Part shown: positions 9,498-17,924 of the stretch, one piece after another
Layout: each line of letters opens with the position of its first letter
Numbering within the stretch: position 1 is the first letter of the stretch
DNA from: a virus
Virus record (IMG/VR): IMGVR_UViG_3300042868_009837
Location: 1-23,901 of that record
Strand: one strand, 5' to 3'
DNA length: 23,901 bases
Program-made: the position numbers and the translations under genes
The notes under the pieces: generated by a model
What the model was told of the DNA's origin: nothing
Database searches by the model: none
The model's input: only the letters and a program-made list of their open reading frames with translations

Positions 9498-10175
9498 ATG
9501 GGATATCTAAATAATAGTACAATCACAATTGATGCTATCCTTACTAAAAAAGGTCGTGAGTTACTAGCAAGAGGCCGTGATGAGTTTAAAATCACCCAAT
9601 TTGCACTTTCAGATGATGAGGTTGATTACGACCTTTACAATACAGAACATCCGTTAGGAACTGCGTTTTATGGAGCGGCGATCGAAAATATGCCGGTCAT
9701 CGAAGCGCTCGCCGACGAGACACAAATGTTAAAGTATAAATTAGTTACGTTGCCAAAAGGAACTGCACGTATACCGGTTGTAAGAGTTGGTCAAACAGTA
9801 CTGAGTTTAGAATCGGGCGAATCTACAATAATTGCTCCAAATACAGTTAACTTCCAAGGCGGTAATCGTCAGTTTGGTTATACAGCAATTTTATCAGATT
9901 CCGATGTAGCTGAAATTAGAGCGGTCACATCAGCGCCGGGCGCAGGTGGAGCACCTACCGTAGCACAATTTATTGGCGATTCGGAAGCAGCACAGAGTGT
10001 TACAGTTTCTGGATTACAATTTGAAATCGTAGCTAAGCCGCAGTATTTACGTGACGCAACAGCGACAGTATTAATTATTGGCAATGAAACGGGCGGCCGT
10101 GTAACATTGACAGTGACAGCTAAACGACAAGAAGTTGCAACTACAGTTTTAAATGATACTGCAGCAGTACGATAA
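9498..10175 (+). CDS. Conserved phage structural protein, Ig-like C-terminal half
   Basis: A 225-aa protein starting GYLNNSTITIDAILTKKGREL and continuing FKITQFALSDDEVDYDLYN; I recognise this N-terminal pattern from structural proteins of large tailed phages, though without a firm functional name. Residues 1-80 contain the conserved block. The region after residue 95 is Thr/Ser/Val-rich beta sequence, with a Gly/Pro/Ala-rich linker near 145-152 (SAPGAGGAPTV), then VTVSGLQFEIVAK and VTLTVTAKRQE, which look like an Ig-like strand pattern. It has its own candidate late promoter and a Shine-Dalgarno (AGGA, about 9 nt before ATG), so it heads a transcription unit with the two following genes. The likely role is a tail or fibre-associated virion protein; other possibilities cannot be excluded. 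Confidence 0.65.
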   Translation: MGYLNNSTITIDAILTKKGRELLARGRDEFKITQFALSDDEVDYDLYNTEHPLGTAFYGAAIENMPVIEALADETQMLKYKLVTLPKGTARIPVVRVGQTVLSLESGESTIIAPNTVNFQGGNRQFGYTAILSDSDVAEIRAVTSAPGAGGAPTVAQFIGDSEAAQSVTVSGLQFEIVAKPQYLRDATATVLIIGNETGGRVTLTVTAKRQEVATTVLNDTAAVR

Positions 10176-10188
10176 GAGGAAAATATAA

Positions 10189-11442
10189 ATGGGAACAACA
10201 AGAGGATTTAATACTCAAGGAAGCAGATTTACCGGTAGACAAACTTCTACTAATGCTACATCACAAGTTGAATCATTAGCTAGACAATTAGCCGATCAAA
10301 TCATTCGTGAACGTGATTCGGCACGTAGTCGTATACGTAGTGGTAAGATTTATAGTATTTTTGATACAGTAGACGATGTATTACCAAATAACGTAGAAAC
10401 GGTTACACGTGGTTTATTCTCTGGCAATACTGGTAGTTTAGTTAATATGTTTACATCGAGTATAGCAACAAGTATACAAAACACGTATTTTAGAGAAATT
10501 TATAATTATCCTACTTCCAATACATCAGCCGAGCCACAATTTTCTATAGCATATGGCCATTATGAAGGTTCCGGCTCTGCTGACTTAACTGGTAACTTAA
10601 ATAATGATACGCCGTCACGTGCTATTTATAAACAATATGCACAAATTTTATTGGCACCTAATGATTTTAAATTTACTATCAATGGTACTGATACGGATCA
10701 TATTTATGTTTTAAACTTTAACAGAGCACGTTTTCGTGAAAAATTAGATCCAGGTAATTTAGAAATTAATTTAGCTGCACTATCTGGTTCTGTTTTTGCT
10801 AATAACGTTCATACAGGATCAAATGTAACGCCACTTAAGACCGGTAATACAGGACATAATGTTATACGCTTAATCGATGACTCGTCAACCGCTAGTCCTA
10901 GTGTAGGAGAGTCTGGATTAGTTTATAATATTGTATCGGGCACGATCGATGAAGGTACAGTAATTTACAATCCATCGGCACCTCAGTATTATGGTCTATT
11001 CTATCCACAATATGGTATTGTTATTTTAAATGCTAATACATTAAATATTTCAGCTTCATTTAATACAGTAACAGGATCGGGCGTACAGGGTGATAATGCT
11101 ATGAAACTATTTGCATCGATATCAGGTTCGATCGCAAATCATTCGGCGCCAAGTGGTGATAATTATGGATTACAAGCACGTTCAAGTGAACAGGTTAAAT
11201 CAACTTATTACTTTGTACGTGTAAAAAATGGCGAGTATAATTATTCTAATAATCCATCCTTTATAACAGGTTCATTAGGACAACTTCGTTATACAACGTT
11301 TGTTAGTGATCCTCAAACATATATTACAACAGTAGGTTTATATAATGACCGTCGTGAGTTATTAGCAGTAGCTAAACTTAGCCGTCCGTTATTAAAATCA
11401 TTTACACGTGAAGCTTTAATTAAAGTAAAATTAGACTTCTAA
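10189..11442 (+). CDS. Virion protein with C-terminal 'GLYNDR' module (tail/fibre)
   Basis: A 417-aa protein starting 13 nt after the previous gene behind AGAGGA. The N-terminus is Ser/Thr/Arg-rich (about 1-55), then IYSIFDTVDDVLPNN, then a long beta-rich body with many Ser-Gly pairs. Residues about 350-417 form a module: YNYSNNPSF, ITTVGLYNDRRELLAVAKL and a hydrophobic/basic end KVKLDF. The following gene ends with the same pattern (FNYTLNPTA, ITTIGLYNDRSQLLAIGKL, WDY), so the two proteins share a C-terminal domain, probably used to dock onto a common partner. No enzyme motif is present. I infer a tail or baseplate-fibre structural component in the same operon as its neighbours. Confidence 0.6.
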   Translation: MGTTRGFNTQGSRFTGRQTSTNATSQVESLARQLADQIIRERDSARSRIRSGKIYSIFDTVDDVLPNNVETVTRGLFSGNTGSLVNMFTSSIATSIQNTYFREIYNYPTSNTSAEPQFSIAYGHYEGSGSADLTGNLNNDTPSRAIYKQYAQILLAPNDFKFTINGTDTDHIYVLNFNRARFREKLDPGNLEINLAALSGSVFANNVHTGSNVTPLKTGNTGHNVIRLIDDSSTASPSVGESGLVYNIVSGTIDEGTVIYNPSAPQYYGLFYPQYGIVILNANTLNISASFNTVTGSGVQGDNAMKLFASISGSIANHSAPSGDNYGLQARSSEQVKSTYYFVRVKNGEYNYSNNPSFITGSLGQLRYTTFVSDPQTYITTVGLYNDRRELLAVAKLSRPLLKSFTREALIKVKLDF

Positions 11443-11455
11443 TTAAACAAACGAT

Positions 11456-13219
11456 ATGCCAATTATTCCAACAGTATTTAGACCTATACGAGCAAACGAT
11501 TTTCAAACTCGGCCTCTCAAAACGTTTAAACGCTATACTGTAACTTCCGGAAGTTTTTCTGGGAGTGGTTATCGTACACATACAGGCATACATAACAAAT
11601 ATGCTATACACGTTGGGGATGATACTTATAACTATCCAACAAACTATGACGGTACAAATCAACACGTTGTGTGGCGCTGGGTAGATCATCGTTATTATAA
11701 GAATCCATACGACCCGGCACGTAGTCATGAACTTACAAACCAAACGAAAAACGTTAAGTTTTTATTTTACAGTTCTAGTACATTATCGGTACCGTATTTT
11801 GAAATGGGCGAGGCTATTAAGCCGGGAACGTTTACAGTAACATCATCTGTTAAGGCACTTCCTATACGTTTAGTTGATGACGGAAATGGTAATTTGCGTG
11901 ATCCTCAAATTTTAACATCGAGTTTTGCTACTAGCAGTCGTTGTTTCTTTTATATGGGTTTCGATAATGAGTTTCATAAGTTTGAAAAAAACGTTGGTTA
12001 TATAGAGTCCGGCAGTGTCGAATATACACTAAATGGTAAATCGTTACAAGCTGAAGCTAGATCAATAACAATACAACCAGTTATTAACGTTTCTGGCATA
12101 CCTGCTTCAGTAAATTCGCCATATTTTGGATTGGGTGCTAGGTTTGATACAAACGATTATGGTTTTAATGCCAATGCTGGTATACGAATACCGCATCATG
12201 AAACATTTAATAGATTTAATCCATGTGACCGTTGGACTATTAGTTTTTGGGGGACGTTTAATTACGATAACAGTTATTTAGTTAAAGGGCCGTTACGTAG
12301 AGAACAATATTTTGATACGGCTACTCGAGAAACTTTAGAACGCGACGTTATTGATAATTGGCCTACGGTAAATGCTATCGCTAATGATACTAGTGTATTA
12401 AACGGGTATCGTTTTCCATTTATGTTTGTTCATGCACTTACAGACGAACTAATCTTTTTATGCGGTAATGGTTCAAAAATTACGGAATTACGATCGCTCG
12501 TATTAGAAGATACATTAACACACGTAGCAGTGACGCGTGATAACACACTTATACGTTTGTACATCGATGGTATTGAAGTTGCTAGCGATACTATGGTAAC
12601 TGGAGATACGTCAAATAATTCGGATATAGAAATAGGTTGTTACGGCGGATATCGCCAAATGCAAACCAGCATTACAAATCAATTGGATGAAATACGTTTT
12701 TATGAGTATGCGGCTTCTCCCGCTGAAATACTTTCTTTAGCTAATCGTCATTATATTTCCGGCTCATTACATCAAACAAATGTAGCTGGAAATGTATTCT
12801 ATCGTAATGGCCAAGTCGTTGTAACATCAGTAATGCCAAAATACAATTCTGGTTCAGGATTCTTTAATTCTGCGTTTACAGCATCATACCGCGGTACACA
12901 TACTATTTACGAAAATGAAGTGTTAGTACGAGTGCCGGCGGATCAATTCAATTATACATTGAATCCAACTGCTACATATCGCCCGGGTACAGATGCATCT
13001 AATAACGACTGTAATGATACACCGGCCGGAGCTGAAAGTAATAACGGACCGGGAGAATTATATCTATCTTCATTTGTTTCCGGAACAGTTGGTCCTTATA
13101 TTACAACTATTGGTTTATATAATGATAGATCACAATTATTGGCTATCGGTAAACTAGGAACGGCGATAACTAAACGTTCAGATGTAGATATGAACTTTAT
13201 AGTACGTTGGGACTACTAA
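11456..13219 (+). CDS. LamG-like (concanavalin-fold) virion protein with shared C-terminal module
   Basis: A 587-aa protein whose ATG follows the previous stop by 13 nt; no clear Shine-Dalgarno is seen (AAACAAACGAT precedes it), so coupling is likely. Residues about 1-130 contain an aromatic-rich head (VVWRWVDHRYYKNPYDPARS) and FLFYSSSTLSVPYFEMGEA. Residues about 220-430 follow the LamG/pentraxin pattern: FGLGARFDTNDYGF, the DRWTISFWGTFN strand, THVAVTRDNTLIRLYIDG, and NQLDEIRFYEYAASPAEI near the end. Such folds commonly bind glycans. The C-terminus (about 495-587) repeats the module of the preceding protein, FNYTLNPTA to FIVRWDY, with a Cys/Asn/Gly-rich insertion (SNNDCNDTPAGAES). I infer a tail-fibre or baseplate-periphery adhesin; the exact role is unknown. 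Confidence 0.68.
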   Translation: MPIIPTVFRPIRANDFQTRPLKTFKRYTVTSGSFSGSGYRTHTGIHNKYAIHVGDDTYNYPTNYDGTNQHVVWRWVDHRYYKNPYDPARSHELTNQTKNVKFLFYSSSTLSVPYFEMGEAIKPGTFTVTSSVKALPIRLVDDGNGNLRDPQILTSSFATSSRCFFYMGFDNEFHKFEKNVGYIESGSVEYTLNGKSLQAEARSITIQPVINVSGIPASVNSPYFGLGARFDTNDYGFNANAGIRIPHHETFNRFNPCDRWTISFWGTFNYDNSYLVKGPLRREQYFDTATRETLERDVIDNWPTVNAIANDTSVLNGYRFPFMFVHALTDELIFLCGNGSKITELRSLVLEDTLTHVAVTRDNTLIRLYIDGIEVASDTMVTGDTSNNSDIEIGCYGGYRQMQTSITNQLDEIRFYEYAASPAEILSLANRHYISGSLHQTNVAGNVFYRNGQVVVTSVMPKYNSGSGFFNSAFTASYRGTHTIYENEVLVRVPADQFNYTLNPTATYRPGTDASNNDCNDTPAGAESNNGPGELYLSSFVSGTVGPYITTIGLYNDRSQLLAIGKLGTAITKRSDVDMNFIVRWDY

Positions 13220-13226
13220 TATTTAT
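13219..13226 (+). promoter_or_regulatory. Candidate late promoter, ATATTTAT motif (site 2)
   Basis: ATATTTAT overlaps the last base of the TAA of the LamG-like gene and lies 69 nt before the endonuclease I start. It is only 9 nt before the ATG of a 15-codon mini-ORF. It is the one site where the distance to the main gene is long. Confidence 0.4.
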
Positions 13227-13235
13227 AATAGGCGC

Positions 13236-13283
13236 ATGGAAACATACGACGAATATAATTGGTATCCCGACCAAAGCTTTTAA
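13236..13283 (+). CDS. Possible 15-residue mini-ORF upstream of endonuclease I
   Basis: ATG at 13236 opens a frame reading METYDEYNWYPDQSF and stops at TAA 13281-13283, 12 nt before the endonuclease I ATG. The peptide is acidic and aromatic. An AGG 4 nt before the ATG is a poor ribosome site, and the upstream promoter-like octamer would leave a very short leader. It may be a leader peptide, a tiny real gene, or chance. No function is claimed. Confidence 0.2.
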   Translation: METYDEYNWYPDQSF

Positions 13284-13295
13284 AGGAAATAAGTT

Positions 13296-13763
13296 ATGTC
13301 TTGGCGTAGTAAATCTAAAACACGAATAAATGCGCAAAAGTTAGGCTATAAGTCTGGCTTCGAAGCAAAAATTGCAGAACAACTCGATTCAAAACAATTA
13401 CAAGCAAAAGAACTCTATGAAAAAACTACTATCACATATACCGTACCTGCGCGTGATTCACGTTATACAGTCGATTGGACACTTCCTAATGGGATTCTAA
13501 TTGAGTCTAAAGGACGTTGGACAACCGAAGACCGTAAAAAGCATTTGTTAGTAAAGCAACAACATCCGGAAATGGATATACGTATGGTGTTCCAATCTGC
13601 TAAAACCAAGATTAGTAAAGGCAGTAAAACATCATATGCTGACTTTTGTGATAAACACGGAATAGCTTGGGCAGAAAAAACAATACCAGATGCATGGTAC
13701 ACCGAAACGCCGAAAACGCGTCTATCGGAAACTTTTTTGATAAAAAGTTGGTTTAGCTCTTGA
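13296..13763 (+). CDS. T7-type endonuclease I (Holliday-junction resolvase)
   Basis: A 155-aa protein with the size (T7 gp3 is 149 aa) and catalytic layout of phage endonuclease I. T7 uses Glu20, Asp55, Glu65 and Lys67; here Glu23 (GFEAKIAEQL), Asp60 (YTVDWTLPNG), Glu70 and Lys72 (IESKGRW) appear, with the same D-x9-E-x-K spacing. The family folds as a domain-swapped dimer related to restriction nucleases and cleaves four-way and branched DNA, resolving recombination intermediates before packaging. The start is supported by AAAGGAAAT about 6-13 nt upstream. T4 itself uses the unrelated endonuclease VII (gp49), so this is a T7-style solution in a T4-like virion gene cluster. It sits directly upstream of primase and the Mre11-Rad50 fusion, consistent with a recombination-dependent replication group. 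Confidence 0.85.
   Translation: MSWRSKSKTRINAQKLGYKSGFEAKIAEQLDSKQLQAKELYEKTTITYTVPARDSRYTVDWTLPNGILIESKGRWTTEDRKKHLLVKQQHPEMDIRMVFQSAKTKISKGSKTSYADFCDKHGIAWAEKTIPDAWYTETPKTRLSETFLIKSWFSS
13730..13749 (+). other. AT-rich hairpin at the end of the endonuclease I gene
   Basis: AACTTTTT (13730-13737) and AAAAAGTT (13742-13749) form a perfect 8-bp inverted repeat around the 4-nt loop TGAT. It lies in coding sequence 14 nt before the stop. The stem has only one G-C pair, so it would be a weak RNA hairpin; it is not a convincing terminator. Confidence 0.3.
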
Positions 13764-13788
13764 AGCTATGAGAATTATATATTATATT
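13760..13788 (+). promoter_or_regulatory. Candidate sigma70-type promoter for primase/Mre11-Rad50
   Basis: TTGAAG (13760-13765, 4 of 6 to TTGACA) and TATATT (13783-13788, 5 of 6 to TATAAT) are separated by exactly 17 nt. The -35 overlaps the stop of endonuclease I. Transcription would begin near 13795 and leave about 70 nt of leader before the primase ATG. This gap is the only one of 25 nt or more without ATATTTAT, which suggests a different expression class. In such AT-rich DNA a chance match is quite possible. Confidence 0.35.
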
Positions 13789-13810
13789 AAAATATAATTT
13801 TCAATTGAAA
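13773..13810 (+). other. AT-rich inverted repeat and 12-bp palindrome in the gap before primase
   Basis: AATTATAT (13773-13780) pairs with ATATAATT (13792-13799) around an 11-nt loop, and the 12-bp perfect palindrome TTTCAATTGAAA follows at 13799-13810. A third small pair, CATTGT (13827-13832) and ACAATG (13842-13847), lies downstream. They fall in the 100-nt non-coding gap 13764-13863 and could be an operator, a weak terminator or a transcript-stability element. All are AT-rich, so significance is uncertain. Confidence 0.3.
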
Positions 13811-13863
13811 GTTATTGAGATTGAAACATTGTTATGTAATGACAATGCTAATAAGTAATAATA

Positions 13864-14790
13864 ATGAGTAAGTTATCAATCATTCAAAATCTTGAGTCAG
13901 TTCTTGGCAAGAGTAAAACATCTACTAAAGATAACTTAGCATTTACATGTCCATTTTGTCATCATCATAAGCCTAAATTAGAAGTTGATATAACTACACA
14001 ACATTGGCATTGTTGGGTTTGTAATGCATCTGGTCGTAAGATTTCTGTATTGTATAGGAAACTTAATGTTGCTAGAGAAAAGATTTCGCAAATCATTACT
14101 TTATTAGATGATGTAGAATATAAACCTACAAAAACAACTACCGATACTCCTGTAGTTAATTTGCCTAGCGATTATCGTCCTCTATGGCGTATAGATAAAG
14201 CTTCGCCGGATTATAGAAATGCTATTACATATCTTAAAAATCGCGGTATTGGTATTTACGATATTTTACGCTATCGAATTGGATATTGTGAGACTGGCGA
14301 GTACTCCGGAAAGATTATTATTCCGAGTTTCGATGCTAATGGTAGTTTAAACTATTTCGTAGCTCGAGCATTTTATGAATCAGATAATTTTAAACATAAG
14401 AATCCAAAAGTATCAAAAGATATTATTGGGTTTGAACTACATATAAACTGGGAATTACCGATTGTATTGGTAGAAGGAGCATTTGATGCTATAGCAATCA
14501 AACGCAATGCTATACCATTATTTGGTAAAACAATTTCCAATACATTAAAAAAGCGTATTGTTCAGAGGAGAGTTAAAACAATTTATATTTGTTTAGATCA
14601 AGATGCTAGGAAACAAGCATTAGAAGCTGCTGAATATTTTATGAGTAATGGTATCGATGTTTATTTTGTAGATATAACAGGTAAAGATCCTAGTGACTTG
14701 GGTTTCGAAGCAGTAAAGAATTTAATAGATACAACCGTACAATTAACTGGTGAACGGTTAATGGAAGAAAAGATATTATGCATACTATAG
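13864..14790 (+). CDS. gp61: DNA primase, zinc-finger plus TOPRIM (T4 gp61 / DnaG type)
   Basis: A 308-aa primase of the phage single-domain kind (T4 gp61 is 342 aa), without a fused helicase. Residues 29-53 hold a zinc-binding motif: Cys29-x2-Cys32 and Cys50-x2-Cys53, with His33-35 close by and the family-typical HWHCWVC context. The catalytic TOPRIM core follows: VEGAFDA at 203-209 (Glu204) and CLDQDA at 243-248 with the Asp245-x-Asp247 pair that binds metal. GKIIIPSFDANGSLNYFVAR (149-168) matches the strand region before TOPRIM in DnaG proteins. It makes RNA primers for the lagging strand, working with a hexameric helicase not seen in this window. The ATG is preceded by a poor, A-rich Shine-Dalgarno (AAGTAATAATA). 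It overlaps the next gene by 13 nt, so the two are co-expressed. Confidence 0.85.
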   Translation: MSKLSIIQNLESVLGKSKTSTKDNLAFTCPFCHHHKPKLEVDITTQHWHCWVCNASGRKISVLYRKLNVAREKISQIITLLDDVEYKPTKTTTDTPVVNLPSDYRPLWRIDKASPDYRNAITYLKNRGIGIYDILRYRIGYCETGEYSGKIIIPSFDANGSLNYFVARAFYESDNFKHKNPKVSKDIIGFELHINWELPIVLVEGAFDAIAIKRNAIPLFGKTISNTLKKRIVQRRVKTIYICLDQDARKQALEAAEYFMSNGIDVYFVDITGKDPSDLGFEAVKNLIDTTVQLTGERLMEEKILCIL

Positions 14791-17700
14791 ATATTGGAAT
14801 TTCTAAGATAGATAAAATCTATCACATTGCAGACGTGCATGTACGTAACGTTAAACGCCATAAAGAATACGAACAAGTATTTAAGCGTCTGTATAAATAC
14901 ATTAAAAAAACAAAGACACCTGGTAGTATTATTTATGTAGCAGGTGATATCGTGCATGCTAAGACAGATATGTCCCCTGAATTAGTACATACTGTATCAG
15001 AGTTCTTTAAGAATCTAGCAGATTTAGCACCGACGATAGTTATTACGGGAAACCATGATTGCAATCTAAATAACTCGAGTCGTTTAGATGCCTTATCTCC
15101 TATTGTTAAAGCCTTAAATCATCCGCAATTACACTATCTTAAAGACACAGGTATATATAGTATATCGAACATACACTTTAACGTTATGTCGGTGTTTGAT
15201 CCGCCATCAAAATTTATTAAAGCTAGCGAATTTGAAGGTGAATATAAAATAGCACTACACCACGGTGCGGTTAATGCAGCTCAAACTGATTTAGGTATTA
15301 CATTAAGTAATACACATGTAACGGCTGATACATTTAAAGGTCATGACTTAACATTGTTAGGTGATATACACAAACCTCAATTCTTAAATTCAGCTAAAAC
15401 TATCGCATATGCCGGAAGTTTAATTCAACAGAATTTCGGTGAAGGTTTAGATCATGGTATAATGGTATGGGACTTAGATTCTAGATCTTGTGAATTTGTT
15501 GAAATTGAAAATGATTTTGGATACTGTACATTAGAAATTAGTAACGGCAATATTGTTACTGATATCAAACGAATGCCTAAAAAGGTTAGACTTCGTTTAA
15601 AGGTTAAGGATACTGATTCAGCTACGCTAAAACGTATTGTATCAGATTTAAAATCACAATATACTATACAAGATGTCACTATACAGAAAGTCAATCCTTT
15701 CAATTCAATTTCCAATGGTAAGAAAATATCATTTGGTAATGTTCGTGATGTAGAGTGGCAGAATAAAGTAATAACTGAATATCTAGATAATGAATATGCA
15801 TTGGATGATGAAATGCTAGATGTAGTTCGACATATTAATCGTACGGTACATAGCAAATTAACGCAATCCGACATAACTAGAAATAAATTATGGATTCCGA
15901 AAATATTTGAGTTTTCAAACATGTTTAGTTACGGCGAAGACAATTTAATTGACTTTGGTAACTTAGCTGGTTCATATGGTTTATTTGCTCCTAACGCTTC
16001 GGGTAAATCAACATTACTAGATGCATTGGCATTTTGTTGTTTTGATAAATGTAGTCGTACTAGTAAAGCCGTGCATGTATTGAATAATAAAAAGACACAA
16101 TTTAGATCTAAGTTTCAATTTGAAATGGACGGCATTGATTATTATATTGAACGTAACGGACGTAAAAATAATGGCGGACATGTTAAGGTAGATGTAGAAT
16201 TTTATTACTTTGATGATACTGGTACTAAAGTATCACTTAACGGCGAACAGCGCGATAACACAAATAAAATGATACGTCATTATTTAGGTGATTACGAAGA
16301 TTTTGTTTTAACAGCATTATCACTTCAAGGTAATAATACCGGCTTTATTGATATGTCACAAAAGGATCGAAAGGATTTGCTTAGTCAATTCTTAGACATT
16401 AATGTTTTTGAACAACAATATCAAATAGCTGCTGATGACAGTAGAGATACATCGGCGCTAATACGTGAGTATAAGCGTATCGATCATAGTACGGATCTAG
16501 CTACTGCTGAACAAACAATTGTTACTGTTTCTAAAGCATATAAAAGTAGATTGACGGAAAAAGAAACTTTAGAAAAGTTACGTGATGAATTAAATGAACA
16601 GGTACTTGATTTAACTAAAGAATTACGTACTATACCAGATAATATATCAGACCCTAAAAGTCATGAAACTAAAATAGCACAATTATTTGAAGCTAAAAAA
16701 GTTGGCCAACAACAATTGGATGTGGCACAGCAACGTATGAATGAAGCCGATGATATATACTTTAACTTGAAGTTACGTATTGACGATGTTAAGATCGATA
16801 TATTAAAACAAACGGCTGACGAACATAGACAATATTTAAAGACACTGTCAGATCTTAAGACAGAAATGCATGGAAAACAGCACGCAATAGAGCATGCTGA
16901 AAAAATGGTTTCTAAATTAGAAGAACATAAATGGGATGCAAATTGTGAGTATTGCATGGCTAATCCATGGCTTCACGATACTAAATTAGCTGCTGATCAG
17001 TTACCGAGTTTACGTAGAGAGATGGAAGCATATGAGTTTCAAGTATCGCAATTATTGTTAGCTATTGATGATACAGATGTTCAAAAATCAATTGATGATT
17101 ATCATCGATTAGTATCAGAATTAAATACAGCGTCTGTTATACGTAGTCAATCATCTGATACATTTAATGGGTACTTTACTAAATTACAAAGTACTATCGA
17201 TGCATATCACCAAGAGGTATTATTACTAACAAAGGCTATGGAATGTATCGCTGATATTGAATTTAATAAACAGCGTACGGAAGAAATAAATGAATTGCGC
17301 GATGAAATTAGTTCAATGACGCAAGAAATAAAAACTATAGATACGGAGGTTATTCAATTATCGGCTAAACTATCTGTAGCAGAGAAAACAAAACAAACAG
17401 CATTAAATGCTATAGAAAGATTGCGAGACCTAGAAGTACAATATAAAGGCTATGAATATTATTTGCAATCCATTAAACGTGATGGAGTGCCATATCAGTT
17501 AATAGAACGCGCGTTACCGCAAATTGAAGCTGAGGTCAATAATATTTTAACGCAAGTTGTTGACTTTACGATTATTCTAAACACCGACGGCAAAAATATA
17601 CATGGATATATTGTTTATGATGATACTAACTATTGGCCTTTAGAATTAACATCCGGAATGGAAAAATTTATTTCTTCCTTAGCTATTAGAGCATCATTAA

Positions 17701-17924
17701 TCAATGTTACTAGTTTACCTAGACCGAACTTCTTAGCAATTGACGAAGGCTTTGGCGTATTGGATTCTGATAATATGAATAGTATGTATATGCTGTTTGA
17801 TTATCTTAAGTCTCAATTCGGTTTCATTATGTGTATATCACATATCGATGCCATGCGAGACATTGTAGATAAACTAATCGAAATCAAAAAAGAACATGGC
17901 TATTCTAAAATAAACTACTCTTGA
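14778..17924 (+). CDS. gp47-gp46: Fused Mre11/SbcD nuclease-Rad50/SbcC ATPase (gp47-gp46 fusion)
   Basis: One uninterrupted 1048-aa frame contains both subunits of the recombination nuclease. Mre11-type phosphoesterase motifs occupy the first 230 residues: ADVH (18-21), GDIVH (56-60), GNHD (91-94), HHG (161-163) and GDIHK (195-199). The Rad50 part starts near 372: Walker A APNASGKS (404-411, Ala in place of the first Gly), then a long heptad-like helical region (about 575-890) broken by the zinc hook Cys723-x2-Cys726 (NCEYCM). The ATPase is completed by the signature LTSGMEKF (957-964, Met for Gly), Walker B FLAIDEGFGVLD (985-996) and His1022 in CISHI. T4 makes these as separate proteins of 339 and 560 aa, which resect DNA ends for recombination-dependent replication. 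The start overlaps the primase end by 13 nt, with GGAAG upstream inside primase. Confidence 0.9.
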   Translation: MHTIDIGISKIDKIYHIADVHVRNVKRHKEYEQVFKRLYKYIKKTKTPGSIIYVAGDIVHAKTDMSPELVHTVSEFFKNLADLAPTIVITGNHDCNLNNSSRLDALSPIVKALNHPQLHYLKDTGIYSISNIHFNVMSVFDPPSKFIKASEFEGEYKIALHHGAVNAAQTDLGITLSNTHVTADTFKGHDLTLLGDIHKPQFLNSAKTIAYAGSLIQQNFGEGLDHGIMVWDLDSRSCEFVEIENDFGYCTLEISNGNIVTDIKRMPKKVRLRLKVKDTDSATLKRIVSDLKSQYTIQDVTIQKVNPFNSISNGKKISFGNVRDVEWQNKVITEYLDNEYALDDEMLDVVRHINRTVHSKLTQSDITRNKLWIPKIFEFSNMFSYGEDNLIDFGNLAGSYGLFAPNASGKSTLLDALAFCCFDKCSRTSKAVHVLNNKKTQFRSKFQFEMDGIDYYIERNGRKNNGGHVKVDVEFYYFDDTGTKVSLNGEQRDNTNKMIRHYLGDYEDFVLTALSLQGNNTGFIDMSQKDRKDLLSQFLDINVFEQQYQIAADDSRDTSALIREYKRIDHSTDLATAEQTIVTVSKAYKSRLTEKETLEKLRDELNEQVLDLTKELRTIPDNISDPKSHETKIAQLFEAKKVGQQQLDVAQQRMNEADDIYFNLKLRIDDVKIDILKQTADEHRQYLKTLSDLKTEMHGKQHAIEHAEKMVSKLEEHKWDANCEYCMANPWLHDTKLAADQLPSLRREMEAYEFQVSQLLLAIDDTDVQKSIDDYHRLVSELNTASVIRSQSSDTFNGYFTKLQSTIDAYHQEVLLLTKAMECIADIEFNKQRTEEINELRDEISSMTQEIKTIDTEVIQLSAKLSVAEKTKQTALNAIERLRDLEVQYKGYEYYLQSIKRDGVPYQLIERALPQIEAEVNNILTQVVDFTIILNTDGKNIHGYIVYDDTNYWPLELTSGMEKFISSLAIRASLINVTSLPRPNFLAIDEGFGVLDSDNMNSMYMLFDYLKSQFGFIMCISHIDAMRDIVDKLIEIKKEHGYSKINYS

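Noticed and set aside
13730-13749. Rho-independent terminator at the end of endonuclease I
   Set aside because: The stem is nearly all A-T and has no following U-run, and it lies before the stop codon.
14778-17924. Mre11-Rad50 fusion as an artefact of a missed stop
   Set aside because: Both halves are in one frame with normal composition across the connector and no internal start with a ribosome site was noticed; kept as a real fusion, though reads should confirm it.
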